A DNA stretch of 61,603 nt from a bacterium (GTDB lineage: Bacteria > SZUA-79 > Acidulodesulfobacterales > Acidulodesulfobacteraceae), in contig JAKBNN010000041.1 of the NCBI GenBank assembly GCA_021831025.1, positions 1 through 61,603 on the forward strand. The letters run 5' to 3'. Below are positions 1 through 9,316 of this stretch, piece after piece. The translations under genes and the position numbers were made by a program. The notes under the pieces are model-generated. The model ran no database searches. It was given only the letters and a program-made list of their open reading frames with translations, and was not told the origin of the DNA. Positions within the stretch are counted from its first letter, which is position 1. The number at the start of each line of letters is the position of its first letter.

Positions 1-2245
1 CAGAAATTCCGATAACGGTTTTGCCTTCCTTTGCATATTTTTCCTCAAATTCGCTAAATTTAGACAAATCGATATTTTCAGTCTCGAACAGCCCTTTCTT
101 CCCGATAAGAATCTTTTTACCGCCGTAATTCAATGTTATGCCAAGGCCGCCTATTTCTTTATAATAGGCGGGCTGAACCTCAGCTCTGTCTATACCGACG
201 GCAGTTTTTTCGTTAAATTCGTTATATTTTTTAACTATTGCCGCTGCAATAGGGTGGGAGGAGAAACCCTCTCCGTAAGCGGCGATTTTTAAAATTTCAT
301 TTGCCGGTAAACTGCCTAATGGTATTATATCCGTTACCTCAGGTTTGCCGTAAGTAATTGTGCCCGTTTTATCAAAAACAACGGCGTTTATTCTCGCTAT
401 CTCTTCGAGGCCGGATGATTTTTTTATTAATATCCCCTTTTCGAGGCCAATTGAACTTCCAACCATAAGAGCCATAGGCGTAGCAAGCCCCATTGCGCAG
501 GGGCAGGCTATAACCAGTACTGCGATAGCGGCGGATAGAGCAAATAAAAAATTAGAATGAAAAATATATCTCCATGAGAAGAATGCCGTTAAAGATATTG
601 CAACGACGATTGGAACAAAATAATTAGTTACTTCATCAGCTATTCGCTGAATCGGCGCTTTATCCGCCTGGGCATCTTCCACAAGCCGGACTATTTGTGA
701 AAGTATCGTATCTTTGCCAACCCTTAAAGCCTTTATTTTTATAACCTGCCCTATGTTTATCGTTGCGCCGCTTACCTCGCCGTTAACCTTTTTTTCAACG
801 GGGATAGGTTCACCCGTCAGCATAGACTCGTCTATCTGGGTTTGCCCCTCCATGATTATACCGTCAACGGGAATTTTATCGCCCTTTTTTACTAAAAGAA
901 TATCCCCCGCTTTCACGCTCGAAGTGTCCACCGCCTTCACTGTTCCGTTGTTTTCGATAAGGTTCGCTTTGTTAGCCTGAAGTTTAAACAGGGCTTTTAA
1001 TGAGGATGCCGCTCTCTGTTTTGAAATCTTTTCCAGCAGTTTTCCCGCTCTGATAAAGAGTATAAGCAAAACGGCTGTATCGAAATAAAGTTCGCCTTTA
1101 AATAAAAACACCCCCGCGACGGAATAAAAATATGCCGCCGATATTCCCAATGCAACGAGAACATCCATATTGGCGGAAAAGCTTTTTAAAGAATAATAGG
1201 CACCTTTAAAAAATGTAAGTCCGGCGGTAAATTGAACTATCGTGGCTAATATAAATAAAATAAATACCCTAAATTCATTTGGAGTTTCCGCCATGCCGAA
1301 CATATTTTTATAGGTCAGTATAACGACGGGAATTGTAAGAATGAATGTAAATATTAACCAATAAAGGTCTTTTTTCCAATCCGGTATTTTACGAAACCAT
1401 TTGTCTATAAACGGGACATGTGCGTTTATGCTTAAGGATTTTTCCGTATCAAAGCCGGTTTCCGTTTCGTCCACAGGCGTGTATCCGCTTTCCGTTACGG
1501 CTTTAAATATAGCCTCTTTAGATGTTAGGGACGGGTCGAACGATACAAATCCGCTTTCCCCGGCAAAATTAACGGTTACTTTATTTATTCCACCTATCTT
1601 CCCGACCCCTTTTTCGATAGTTCTGGCGCAATTTGCGCAGCGCATCCCTTCTATCTTAAATCTAAGGTTTTCTGCTTCCGGTTTTTCCTGTTTATTTTTA
1701 CCCTCTGCCGGTTGAATTGCCCGACCTTGCAATACGGTTTGCCGCGCTTCATCTATAAGCTTGGCGCCGAACCCGGCAAATTTAACCATTTTAATTATTT
1801 CGCTTTCGAGGGGGGCGTTTGTATCCGAATCTACATAAAGCGTTTCGTTTACGAAGTTAAGCCTTGCGTCCTTGACGCCTTCTATTCTTTTTACGGTGTC
1901 AACTATGGTTTCCGCGCAAGAAGCGCAATCCATTTTACTTATCTTGAATTTGTATTGTTTTTGTTGCGCGGGGGCGGTATTTCCTATACCTGCCAAAGTG
2001 GGAGAACGGTCTTTCGTTTCATGTCCCGGGTCGTCGTCTTCTTCAGTTTCATAACCCGCTTCTTCTATGGCTTTTTTAATATCCGAAGTTGAAATCGTTC
2101 CCTCGTCGAATGCCACATCCGCGCATTTATCTTTAAGGCTTACATTGACGGATTTCACCCCTTTAAGAGAAGATACGGCTTTTGTAACAGTTTTTACGCA
2201 ATGTTCGCATGTCATTCCATAGACGGCTATTTTTTCATTTTTCAT
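1..2245 (-). CDS. copA: Copper/silver-translocating P1B-type ATPase with three N-terminal HMA domains (C-terminus beyond window)
   Basis: An inner-membrane ATPase that exports monovalent copper or silver from the cytoplasm. The reverse strand reads open from ATG at 2245, preceded by an AGGAG ribosome site, to the window edge. Three heavy-metal-associated domains come first, with motifs MTCEHC, MDCASC and MRCANC. Hydrophobic segments follow, then the actuator motif TGEP, the membrane metal site [10 protein letters not shown], the phosphorylation motif DKTGT and the start of the nucleotide domain with SSHP. The CPC motif places it in the Cu+/Ag+ group. About 748 codons are visible and the C-terminal hinge and last helices are cut off. 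Three HMA domains is more than the usual one or two. It stands alone, with a MITE behind its promoter region. Confidence 0.93.
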   Translation of the reverse strand, partial: MKNEKIAVYGMTCEHCVKTVTKAVSSLKGVKSVNVSLKDKCADVAFDEGTISTSDIKKAIEEAGYETEEDDDPGHETKDRSPTLAGIGNTAPAQQKQYKFKISKMDCASCAETIVDTVKRIEGVKDARLNFVNETLYVDSDTNAPLESEIIKMVKFAGFGAKLIDEARQTVLQGRAIQPAEGKNKQEKPEAENLRFKIEGMRCANCARTIEKGVGKIGGINKVTVNFAGESGFVSFDPSLTSKEAIFKAVTESGYTPVDETETGFDTEKSLSINAHVPFIDKWFRKIPDWKKDLYWLIFTFILTIPVVILTYKNMFGMAETPNEFRVFILFILATIVQFTAGLTFFKGAYYSLKSFSANMDVLVALGISAAYFYSVAGVFLFKGELYFDTAVLLILFIRAGKLLEKISKQRAASSLKALFKLQANKANLIENNGTVKAVDTSSVKAGDILLVKKGDKIPVDGIIMEGQTQIDESMLTGEPIPVEKKVNGEVSGATINIGQVIKIKALRVGKDTILSQIVRLVEDAQADKAPIQRIADEVTNYFVPIVVAISLTAFFSWRYIFHSNFLFALSAAIAVLVIACPCAMGLATPMALMVGSSIGLEKGILIKKSSGLEEIARINAVVFDKTGTITYGKPEVTDIIPLGSLPANEILKIAAYGEGFSSHPIAAAIVKKYNEFNEKTAVGIDRAEVQPAYYKEIGGLGITLNYGGKKILIGKKGLFETENIDLSKFSEFEEKYAKEGKTVIGIS

Positions 2246-2368
2246 GATAGGGCTCCTGTTAATTATTAAGATATATCTCTATCTAATATATATTTATACC
2301 GGTTTATCATAGATTATTATGCATATTATAGCACTGCAGGGAACTTTTTTCAAACGGAGCAAGCGGAT

Positions 2369-2534
2369 CCCAAAATTGCCGATAGAAAATGTAGAATATA
2401 CTTCAAAACCTTAAAAGCTCTGGATTCCCGCTTTCGCGGGAATGACACTAGTTGGGTGAAAAGTTAAAATATAGTAAAGTCATTCCCGCGAAAGCGGGAA
2501 TCCAGAAAGATAATTTTCTATCGGCAAATTTGGG
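2369..2534 (+). repeat. MITE-like element, copy 1 (166 bp, 6-bp target duplication)
   Basis: Ends are inverted repeats: CCCAAAATTGCCGATAG on the left and the complement of CCCAAATTTGCCGATAG on the right. The element is flanked by a perfect direct repeat GCGGAT at 2363-2368 and 2535-2540. Inside lie two hairpins built from ATTCCCGC/GCGGGAAT arms in opposite orientation, separated by a GTTGGGTGAAA spacer. It has no coding capacity. The same element occurs at 27343-27508 (same length) and 55999-56235. It fills most of the 376-base gap between the ATPase gene and coaD, and nothing else is evident there. Confidence 0.9.
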
Positions 2535-2621
2535 GCGGATTTATTCTATTGAAAAAATAATCGTTAAGTTTTATAATGTATTGCTTATATGCAAAATAAA
2601 AGCGTTTAACGAGGTTAACAA

Positions 2622-3158
2622 ATGGCAAATATATCTAAATATAAAACCGCCGTTTACCCGGGTTCATTCGACCCTGTTACTTACGGTCATTTAGATGTTT
2701 TAAAAAGAAGCCTCAGTATATTCGACAAGGTGGTCGTCGCCGTTGCCTGCAATAAAAAGAAGCCCTACCTTTTTAAGCAGTCTATGAGAATAGACCTTAT
2801 AGACAGGATTTTAAAAGAAGACGAAGAAATAGACAATAACAGGGTTGAAGTAATAGCTTTAAAGGGACTTCTTGTTAAGTATGTAGAAAGCATTAACGCA
2901 AAGGTAATTATAAGGGGACTTAGGGCGGTTTCCGATTTTGAGTACGAGCTTCAGCTTGCGATAACCAACAGGACGCTTAATTCCGACATAGAGACGATAT
3001 TTATGATGACCGCCGAAAAGTACTCATTTTTAAGTTCCACTATAGTTAAGGAGATTTCCCGTCTCGGAGGAGATGTTTCCAGCATGGTTCCGAAGGTAAT
3101 CGCCTCCGAGCTTGCGAAAATTTATTCCAAAGGAGAAAACGATGAAACTCTCATGTAG
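2622..3158 (+). CDS. coaD: Phosphopantetheine adenylyltransferase
   Basis: Transfers AMP to 4'-phosphopantetheine, the penultimate step of coenzyme A synthesis, in the cytoplasm. The N-terminus carries YPGSFDPVTYGH, the nucleotidyltransferase T/HxGH signature. IRGLRAVSDFEYE and FLSSTIVKE are the usual substrate and ATP contacts. At 178 residues it is slightly longer than the typical 160, because of a basic C-terminal tail. The ATG at 2622 follows a GAGG site. The gene ends 17 bases inside the following aminotransferase gene, so the two are probably translationally coupled. The other CoA gene here, coaBC, lies 20 kb away. Confidence 0.95.
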   Translation: MANISKYKTAVYPGSFDPVTYGHLDVLKRSLSIFDKVVVAVACNKKKPYLFKQSMRIDLIDRILKEDEEIDNNRVEVIALKGLLVKYVESINAKVIIRGLRAVSDFEYELQLAITNRTLNSDIETIFMMTAEKYSFLSSTIVKEISRLGGDVSSMVPKVIASELAKIYSKGENDETLM

Positions 3159-4323
3159 GGCGTCTTCAATAAAACCGTCGGCCACCCTTGCCATAACCGC
3201 AAAGGCTAAGAAACTTAAAGCCGAAGGGAAGAATATCATCGGCTTTGGTGCGGGCGAGCCGGATTTCGACACGCCGGGTTATATCAAAAACGCCGTCAAA
3301 GACGCCCTTGACAAAGGTTATACCAAATATACCCCGGTTTCGGGAATCGAGGAGCTTAAATCGGCAATTGCGGATAAGTTTTTATCCGATTATAATGTTG
3401 GATACGAACAGAGCGAGATAATCGTTTCTTGCGGCGGAAAGCACAGCCTTTACAATCTCTTTTCGGCTCTCTTAAACGAAGGCGACGAGATTATAATTCC
3501 CTCGCCCTACTGGGTGTCTTATACCGAAATTATAAAGCTTTCCGGCGGCGTTCCGGTTATAGTCGATACATCCAGAAACGGGTTTAAATTTAACCTGAGA
3601 ATGCTTGAAAGTAATTTGACGAAAAAGACAAGGGGATTAATCATAAACAGCCCTTCTAATCCGACAGGGGTTTTAATGGACGAGAAAGATATTACCCAAA
3701 TCGCAGACTTTGTTAAGAAAAAAGGTTTATACATAATAACCGACGATATTTATGAAAAAATAATTTTTGACGATAAAAAATTTTTTAATGCGCTGATGGT
3801 CGGCAAGGAGGTGAAAGAAAATACCGTTGCCGTCAATGCGGTTTCTAAGACATACTCTATGACCGGATTCAGAATAGGCTATACGGCCGGTCCCAAAGAT
3901 TTAATATCGGCAATGAATAATATCCAGTCCCAAAGCACGTCCAACCCCACGACATTTGCCCAATACGGGGCTTTGGCGGCATTAAAGGGCGGTTATGATT
4001 TTACCGTTATGATGCGGAACGAATTTCAAAAAAGAAGGGATTATATGCTCGATTTTTTTGACAAAAACATAAAAAGCGTTATCCCCGTTAAACCGGATGG
4101 GGCATTTTATATATTTGCCGATATTTCAAAGGTCTTTGACGAAAGCGGGAATAAAATAAATTCCTCGACCGAATTTTGCGATTATCTTTTAGATAAATAC
4201 CTTGTTGCCGCCGTTCCCGGCATCGAGTTTGGTAATGACAATTTTATAAGGCTGTCTTTTGCGGCAAGCCTTGATGTCATAAAAGAAGGTTTAAATAGAA
4301 TAAAAGAAGCGGTATCCTTTTGA
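3142..4323 (+). CDS. aspC: Class I pyridoxal-phosphate aminotransferase, aspartate aminotransferase type
   Basis: Transfers an amino group between aspartate or a similar donor and 2-oxoglutarate using pyridoxal phosphate. The N-terminus (SCRASSIKPSATLAI) and GFGAGEPDFDTP match the AAT Ib family. The PLP lysine lies in NAVSKTYSMTGFRIGY near residue 235 and the substrate-carboxylate arginine in NFIRLSFA near the C-terminus. I chose the ATG at 3142 because AAAGGAG lies just upstream; an upstream TTG at 3112 inside coaD is in frame but has no ribosome site. Length is 393 residues. The exact substrate (aspartate or prephenate) cannot be set from sequence alone. Confidence 0.9.
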   Translation: MKLSCRASSIKPSATLAITAKAKKLKAEGKNIIGFGAGEPDFDTPGYIKNAVKDALDKGYTKYTPVSGIEELKSAIADKFLSDYNVGYEQSEIIVSCGGKHSLYNLFSALLNEGDEIIIPSPYWVSYTEIIKLSGGVPVIVDTSRNGFKFNLRMLESNLTKKTRGLIINSPSNPTGVLMDEKDITQIADFVKKKGLYIITDDIYEKIIFDDKKFFNALMVGKEVKENTVAVNAVSKTYSMTGFRIGYTAGPKDLISAMNNIQSQSTSNPTTFAQYGALAALKGGYDFTVMMRNEFQKRRDYMLDFFDKNIKSVIPVKPDGAFYIFADISKVFDESGNKINSSTEFCDYLLDKYLVAAVPGIEFGNDNFIRLSFAASLDVIKEGLNRIKEAVSF

Positions 4324-4336
4324 GGTAAATAATTTT

Positions 4337-5709
4337 ATGAAAAGGGCTCATAAATACATCCTTAACTTTCTTAATAATAACAGGGGTGATTTTAACTTAT
4401 TTAAGTTTATCCTTAAGCTCCCCTTATTTTTAATATCGTATGCGGTTATTCTTTCTACAAAAACAAAAAGAACATTATATAACCGTTCTTTTATTTTTAA
4501 AGCGAAAGAACCGGGCATGTTTACGGTTAGCATAGGGAATATAAATTTGGGCGGAGCCGGGAAAACCCCGTTTTCTTACACGATTGCCGAATATTTGTAC
4601 GGACGGGGCTTAAAGCCCTGCGTCATAAGCAGAGGCTATAAAGGCCGCTTAAAAAAAAAATCTATATTGCCGGATGGGAGTACGAGCTTGAGGATGTCCG
4701 GCAAAAGCTTCCCGACGAAGTAATTCTTTTAGTTGAAAGGTTTAAATCAAAAAATATTCGGATACCCGTTATAGTTTCCGGAAACCGATTATCGGCCGCA
4801 AAAGTTTGTTCGAGGGAGGATAGCGTATATTATAATCTTGCCGAAGATATTAATGTATTTTCAAACTTAGATTCAACAAAACCCTCGGGCGAAAAGGTAG
4901 ATTTAAGCGCAAATCAGGCGGGTGATGCCGTGCATAATTTTTCCGATCATTGCTTATATAAAGATGTTTGCGATAAATATGAAGAATATAAAAAGATTGC
5001 CGTCTTAGATGACGGATTTACCGCTTTAAATATCAAAAAGGATTTAAATATAGTTCTGATAGACAGGACTAAGGATATTTTTAATCAGAATGTTATTCCC
5101 GCCGGGATTTTAAGGGAGGACTTAACTGTCCTTAAATATGCCGATATTATAATTATAACCAAAAATACTGCGCAAGCCGGCGATATTACAAAAATAACCG
5201 ATAAAAATTTGGAGAAAGACATTAAAAGATTTAATAAATCCTGCCCCGTATTCTATTCCCATTATAAGCCCGTTAATCTTTTAGGAGGGGACGCCGGGCA
5301 AAAATCGTTAAATTTTGACAGCCTCCATGACAAACGGCTCCGGATATTGACCGTCTGTGCAATCGGAAACCCTGATTACTTTTACGATAATTTGAGTAGC
5401 CGCGGGATTAAAATAGACGGCAAGTTTGAGTTCGAAGACCACCATAGATATACGGGGCAGGATTTAACCTTTTTAAAGAGCGCCGTAAATCTTAATAATC
5501 CCTGTATTATTATAACTACTTTAAAAGATTATGTTAAATTAAAAAAGTTTGGCGAACGGAAAGAATATAAGGATATTATAGAAAAGGTTTATTATTTGGA
5601 TTTTGAGCTGGTTATAGATAAATTATTTTTTGAGTTTATTTATGATAATTATAAAAAATACATAGAAAGGATCAATCCAGAATTGCTTCCCTATATAATT
5701 AAAAATTAA
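4337..5709 (+). pseudogene. lpxK: Tetraacyldisaccharide 4'-kinase, reading frame broken at an A10 tract
   Basis: LpxK phosphorylates the 4' position of the tetraacyldisaccharide lipid A precursor at the inner membrane. Frame 1 (4337-4723) has an N-terminal membrane helix, the P-loop NLGGAGKTPFS near residue 72 and SRGYKGRL. It then runs through ten adenines at 4651-4660 and stops 21 codons later. The -1 frame continues directly from the A tract through PVIVSGNRLSAAKV, AVLDDGFTALNIKKD, FEDHHRYTGQD and TTLKDYVKL to a stop at 5709, covering the rest of the kinase. One more adenine, or -1 slippage on A AAA AAA, restores a single protein of about 457 residues. The gene is essential for classical lipid A, so a sequencing error or slippage is more likely than true loss. 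Confidence 0.85.
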
Positions 5710-5716
5710 ACAAAAG

Positions 5717-6625
5717 ATGAAGAAAAATAGGATACTGTTATATGTCGAATTTATTGCAGTTTATGGATTTTATCTTTTTATAAACATTATCCCTCTTGGT
5801 TTAGCGTTAAAATTGGGCAGGATTTTAGGGATAATATTTTATAAAATCGATAAAAGACATGCAAAAAATACGATTAATAACTTAACCATCGCTTTTCCGA
5901 ATAAAAAAAAAGAGGAGCTAAACGATACTTGCATTAATTTTTACAAAAATATCGGCATGGTTTTTGTCGAGATTTTTAGATTAAACAGGTATAATAAAAA
6001 GAATATAGACAGCTTTGTTGACTCGGATTTCGACGCGTTTAAGGGCATTTACAAAAAGCATGGAATACTTCTCTTAACCGCTCATTTCGGCAATTGGGAA
6101 CTTTTGGCAAAAACTTTCGGCCTGAAAGGTTATCCCGGCAGTGTTTTGGCAAGGCCGTTAGATAATCCTTATATAGAAAAAATTCTTTATGGATTAAGGA
6201 CAAATTTCGGAAATAAGGTAATATACAACAGGGAAAATGCCGTTAAAAGCATAATGTCGGCGTTGAATAAAAATGAAATAGTCGGATTTTTGCCTGACGA
6301 AAATGCTTCGAAACGGATAGGCGTATTTGTAGATTTTTTTGGCGTTAAAGCCTGCACTATGCCGGGTATGGCGAATATTGTCGCAAAGACAAAAGCCCCG
6401 GTCATTCCGGCTTTTATCGTCAGGGTTAAAGACGGCAATTTTAAAAAACATAAACTGATAATCGGAGAACCCCTTGAAATAACCTATACCGGAGACAGAA
6501 AGACCGATATGATGAACATCTTGAAAATGTTCAATGAAACGATAGAAAACATAATTAAAAATTATCCCGAGCAGTGGTTTTGGATTCACAACAGGTGGAA
6601 AACAAGGCCGGATCCGGAGAAATAA
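5717..6625 (+). CDS. LpxL/HtrB-family lipid A acyltransferase
   Basis: Adds a secondary acyl chain to a lipid A intermediate at the cytoplasmic face of the inner membrane. An N-terminal hydrophobic segment is followed by the HX4E catalytic motif in LTAHFGNWELLA near residue 120. FLPDENASKRIGVFVDFFG and YPEQWFWIHNRWKTRP near the C-terminus are typical of the lysophospholipid acyltransferase fold. At 302 residues it matches the family. It starts 8 bases after lpxK, which fits successive steps of one pathway. Which acyl chain or position it uses (LpxL, LpxM or LpxP) is not visible. Confidence 0.9.
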   Translation: MKKNRILLYVEFIAVYGFYLFINIIPLGLALKLGRILGIIFYKIDKRHAKNTINNLTIAFPNKKKEELNDTCINFYKNIGMVFVEIFRLNRYNKKNIDSFVDSDFDAFKGIYKKHGILLLTAHFGNWELLAKTFGLKGYPGSVLARPLDNPYIEKILYGLRTNFGNKVIYNRENAVKSIMSALNKNEIVGFLPDENASKRIGVFVDFFGVKACTMPGMANIVAKTKAPVIPAFIVRVKDGNFKKHKLIIGEPLEITYTGDRKTDMMNILKMFNETIENIIKNYPEQWFWIHNRWKTRPDPEK

Positions 6626-6629
6626 ATAT

Positions 6630-7184
6630 ATGGAAAAATGCGTATTTTTAGACAGGGACGGCGTCCTGATTAAAGATGTCGGCTATTTAAAAAATCCGGA
6701 CGATATAATTTTAATGCCGCAAACAATCGAGGCATTAAAGAATTTAAAGAAAATCGGGTTTTTGCTAATAATAGTTACAAATCAGGCGGGTGTTGCAAAA
6801 GGTTTTTTCACCGTAGATGATTTGGAAAGAGTTAATAAAAGATTAATAAAGGTTTATGAAACTAACGATATTACGATAGACGATTTATATTTTTGCCCCC
6901 ACCACGAAAATGGAATTGTAGAGCCTTATAATATCAAATGCTCTTGCAGAAAGCCCGATTTGGGAATGGTGGTTAAGGGCGTAGAAAAGTTCGGCATCGA
7001 TATTAATAAATCATTCATGATTGGAGATAAGGACAGCGATATTCTTCTCGCAAAAAATTCCGGTTTAAGGTCGTTTTATATAAAAAATTCGATGTATGAA
7101 CATGATGAAAATATAATCCCTGATTTTTATGTTTCAGACTTAAAAGAAGCTTCGGATATTATAATAGAATTACAGGGCGACTGA
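6630..7184 (+). CDS. gmhB: D-glycero-beta-D-manno-heptose 1,7-bisphosphate 7-phosphatase
   Basis: A HAD-superfamily phosphatase that removes the 7-phosphate from heptose bisphosphate on the way to ADP-heptose for the LPS inner core. The nucleophile motif FLDRDGVL is at residues 6-13 and VTNQAGVAKG supplies the motif-II threonine. A histidine and cysteine cluster (CPHH ... CSCRKPDLGM) forms the family's zinc-binding loop, and GDKDSDILLAKN is the acidic motif. At 184 residues it is the normal size for GmhB. It is 4 bases downstream of the acyltransferase gene and closes the LPS operon. Confidence 0.9.
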   Translation: MEKCVFLDRDGVLIKDVGYLKNPDDIILMPQTIEALKNLKKIGFLLIIVTNQAGVAKGFFTVDDLERVNKRLIKVYETNDITIDDLYFCPHHENGIVEPYNIKCSCRKPDLGMVVKGVEKFGIDINKSFMIGDKDSDILLAKNSGLRSFYIKNSMYEHDENIIPDFYVSDLKEASDIIIELQGD

Positions 7185-7213
7185 GAAAGAGTTATCGCAT
7201 CTTTATTTTTTGT

Positions 7214-7242
7214 TTGATTTTAAATAAAAAGTTTGTTAAAAT
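7214..7242 (+). promoter_or_regulatory. Predicted sigma-70 promoter for rpsT
   Basis: TTGATT at 7214-7219 and TAAAAT at 7237-7242 are separated by 17 bases in the gap between gmhB and rpsT. Transcription would start near 7249, giving a leader of about 68 bases that contains the hairpin at 7275-7298. This is a consensus match only. Confidence 0.5.
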
Positions 7243-7274
7243 TTAATGCTTAAATTTAAATATACCAATAAAAA

Positions 7275-7298
7275 GAGGACAGACTTAAGTTTGTCCTC
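7275..7298 (+). promoter_or_regulatory. Leader hairpin upstream of rpsT
   Basis: GAGGACAGAC and GTTTGTCCTC form a 10-bp stem (one G-U pair) around a TTAA tetraloop. The hairpin ends 10 bases before the AAGGAG ribosome site of rpsT. No T-run follows, so it does not look like a terminator. S20 is autoregulated through its leader in some bacteria; a role here is inference. Confidence 0.5.
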
Positions 7299-7316
7299 AT
7301 AAACAAGGAGCAAACT

Positions 7317-7586
7317 ATGGCAAATCATAAATCGGCTGAGAAAAGGGCAAGGCAAACGAAAAAAAGAACTTTGCGCAACACAGGCAGTATTTCGAAAATG
7401 AAAACGAATATTAAAAAATTTAAAGCGGCTGTTTCTCAAAACGATAAAGAAAAGGCTCTGGAACTTTTTAAATTAAATGCGTCTTATATTATGCATTTGG
7501 CATCCAAAAGTATAATTCATAAAAATAATGCATCAAGGAAAATCTCGGCGCTGGCGAGGCTTCATAACTCAATTAAACAGGATTAG
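7317..7586 (+). CDS. rpsT: 30S ribosomal protein S20
   Basis: A small primary-binding protein of the 30S subunit that contacts 16S rRNA helices. The N-terminus MANHKSAEKRARQTKKR and the very basic, alanine-rich helical composition over 89 residues are diagnostic for S20. AAGGAG lies a few bases upstream of the ATG at 7317. The gene has its own predicted promoter and a leader hairpin. It converges on holA with a gap of only 2 bases and no visible terminator between them. Confidence 0.95.
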   Translation: MANHKSAEKRARQTKKRTLRNTGSISKMKTNIKKFKAAVSQNDKEKALELFKLNASYIMHLASKSIIHKNNASRKISALARLHNSIKQD

Positions 7587-7588
7587 CG

Positions 7589-8581
7589 TTATCTTAAGTT
7601 TTTGGAAATATCTAAAAACCCAAGTTTAAAGATAAATTCTTCGAATATCAGGCTTTGAGGGTAGGATGTTGTTTTAAGCCTGAAGTCCGTTTCTCCCAGC
7701 AGTTCCATAATTCTTTTAAGTTCACGAACAGAAAATGAAGATAGATTTTTTAGAAATTTCTTTTTTAGGAAAGGCAGAACCCCGTTTATCCGTAAAATGG
7801 TTTCGAAATCCATACCCGAGGATTCCTGCACCTTTGCTTTGTGGAGCTTTCTCGCTTCGTTATACAATACCGATATAATTTTTACAGGCTCTTCCCCGTC
7901 ATTATAAATAACGCCGAATATTGAAAATGCCCCCCTTATATCCCTATCCAATATTTTATCGACAAAATCAAAAATAGTGAATGTTTTTGAAAAAGCAAGA
8001 AGCGGCTTTAATTCGTTTACGGAAAGTTCTTTTGATTTGTTTTCGGTTTTAATCCCCGATACTATTTTGTTAAGTTCGTTATCGATATTTACCGTGTTAT
8101 TACCCGTATATCTAATGAGGCAATATACCGCTTCATCGGAAATTTTTATACCTTTTTCTTTAGATAAATTTTTAATATAAGAGAAAAGTTCATTTTCATA
8201 TAGAAGCCGGATTTTATGAAGTTTAAAATAATTTTTGGTTTTTAATTCCTTGAAAAATTTAATATTTTCGTTAATTTTCGGGCTGTTATCATAAAAAATG
8301 ATTACTGTCGCCGGAGATGGAGAGTTTAAGTAATCGAGCAGTTCCGTATCATTAAGAAACGAGCCGTCAAAATCTTCTACCTGTATAACCCTTTTTTCCG
8401 AAAGCACCGGATAACTGTTGGCTATGGCTAAAAAACCCTCGGGCGAGGGAGATATAAGCCTGTCAAAATTAAAATCCCTCTGTTCTTTTTTTAATATTCC
8501 GGATTTTATTTTTTCTATTTCCTTAGCAATTCTAAAATCATCTTCCCCGTAAAAAAAATAGACGAGAATATCTTTTTCCAT
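7589..8581 (-). CDS. holA: DNA polymerase III delta subunit
   Basis: The delta subunit of the clamp loader, which opens the beta sliding clamp during replication. The N-terminus ILVYFFYGEDDFRI and NSYPVLSEKRVIQVEDFDG match HolA. A central VYCLIRYTGNNTVNIDNELNKI segment and a C-terminal helical collar domain complete the 330-residue protein, which is the normal size. No clear ribosome site precedes the ATG. The gene faces rpsT tail to tail. holA next to rpsT is a frequent arrangement in proteobacteria, which supports the call. Confidence 0.88.
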   Translation of the reverse strand: MEKDILVYFFYGEDDFRIAKEIEKIKSGILKKEQRDFNFDRLISPSPEGFLAIANSYPVLSEKRVIQVEDFDGSFLNDTELLDYLNSPSPATVIIFYDNSPKINENIKFFKELKTKNYFKLHKIRLLYENELFSYIKNLSKEKGIKISDEAVYCLIRYTGNNTVNIDNELNKIVSGIKTENKSKELSVNELKPLLAFSKTFTIFDFVDKILDRDIRGAFSIFGVIYNDGEEPVKIISVLYNEARKLHKAKVQESSGMDFETILRINGVLPFLKKKFLKNLSSFSVRELKRIMELLGETDFRLKTTSYPQSLIFEEFIFKLGFLDISKNLR

Positions 8582-8732
8582 ATTTAAATTTTATAATAAA
8601 AAATATCTTTTTTAAAGGTCTTTATTATTAAAATTAAACATCTAAATAATAAAATTTAATGCAATTGTAACAATTCTGTCATAATATTGTAATAATAGTT
8701 TGTTAAAATGATAACTCGTCCAGTTATATTTA

Positions 8733-8774
8733 TATCCAACATAATTGGATATATTAAAAAAATAATGCTATAAT
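8733..8774 (+). promoter_or_regulatory. Predicted promoter with overlapping inverted-repeat operator
   Basis: TATCCAA (8733-8739) and TTGGATA (8745-8751) form a perfect 7-bp inverted repeat around CATAA. Its right arm overlaps a possible -35 (TTGGAT, 8745-8750). A consensus TATAAT lies at 8769-8774, 18 bases downstream, and AAAGGAG follows before the coiled-coil gene at 8794. The overlap suggests repressor control of that gene; this is inference. Confidence 0.45.
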
Positions 8775-8793
8775 TTAAAGGAGAGTTATTAAA

Positions 8794-9189
8794 ATGGAAA
8801 TTAAGGAACGCTTTATGGATTTTTCTATATCCCCTGAGAAATATTTCGACGCCCGTTTCGACGGACAGGAAAAACTTTTCAATTCACGCTTTGACAATCT
8901 TACAGATTATGTGAATACCAAATTTTTTGAGCTTGATAAAAAGATAGATGCCAAAGTTTCCGAATTGGATAAAAAGATAGATGCCAAAGTTTTTGAGCTT
9001 GATAAAAAGATAGACGATAAATTTTCCGAATTGGATAAAAAGATTGATACCAAATTTTCCGAATTGGATAAAAAGATAGACGATAAATTTTCCATACTCG
9101 ATAAAAAATTTACATGGGGTATAGGTTTAGTGATGGGATTTATGACAATAATATTTGCAGTCTTAGTTGGCATTCATTTTATAAAATAA
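8794..9189 (+). CDS. Hendecad-repeat coiled-coil protein with C-terminal membrane anchor
   Basis: I do not recognise a named family. The 131-residue protein has an N-terminal region of about 40 residues. Five to six tandem copies of an 11-residue unit follow (ELDKKIDAKVS and variants such as ELDKKIDDKFS), encoded by a 33-base DNA repeat at about 8929-9100. A single transmembrane helix (GIGLVMGFMTIIFAVLVGIHF) ends the chain. The 11-residue period fits a right-handed coiled coil, as in phasin-like or DUF1640-type membrane proteins. A good AAAGGAG site supports the start. The repeat could change length by slippage. Function is unknown. Confidence 0.75.
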   Translation: MEIKERFMDFSISPEKYFDARFDGQEKLFNSRFDNLTDYVNTKFFELDKKIDAKVSELDKKIDAKVFELDKKIDDKFSELDKKIDTKFSELDKKIDDKFSILDKKFTWGIGLVMGFMTIIFAVLVGIHFIK

Positions 9190-9278
9190 AAATAAATAAA
9201 AACATGTTTGATGTTTTTATCCTGCCATCCAAACAATTGCTGCTTTAGAAGTATGGAATTAAGGGTTTAATTTTGCGG

Positions 9279-9307
9279 TTGACTTTTATATCATATTTTA
9301 TTAATAT
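9279..9307 (+). promoter_or_regulatory. Predicted promoter immediately before secG
   Basis: TTGACT (9279-9284) and TAATAT (9302-9307) have a 17-base spacer; an alternative -10, TATAAT, is at 9305-9310. The start codon of secG is at 9317 and no Shine-Dalgarno sequence lies between. Transcription would start within a few bases of the ATG, giving a leaderless or near-leaderless mRNA. Confidence 0.5.
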
Positions 9308-9316
9308 AATTTCATC

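Noticed and set aside
2425..2505. CCCGC hairpins of the MITEs as Rho-independent terminators
   Set aside because: No T-run follows the stems, and the same hairpins occur inside a mobile element at three unrelated sites.
2452..2694. Open frame of 80 codons across MITE copy 1 and the coaD start
   Set aside because: It overlaps repeat DNA and coaD in another frame, and its protein has no recognisable features.
8907..9173. Antisense frame opposite the coiled-coil protein
   Set aside because: The repeat creates open frames on both strands; only the forward frame has a ribosome site and membrane anchor.
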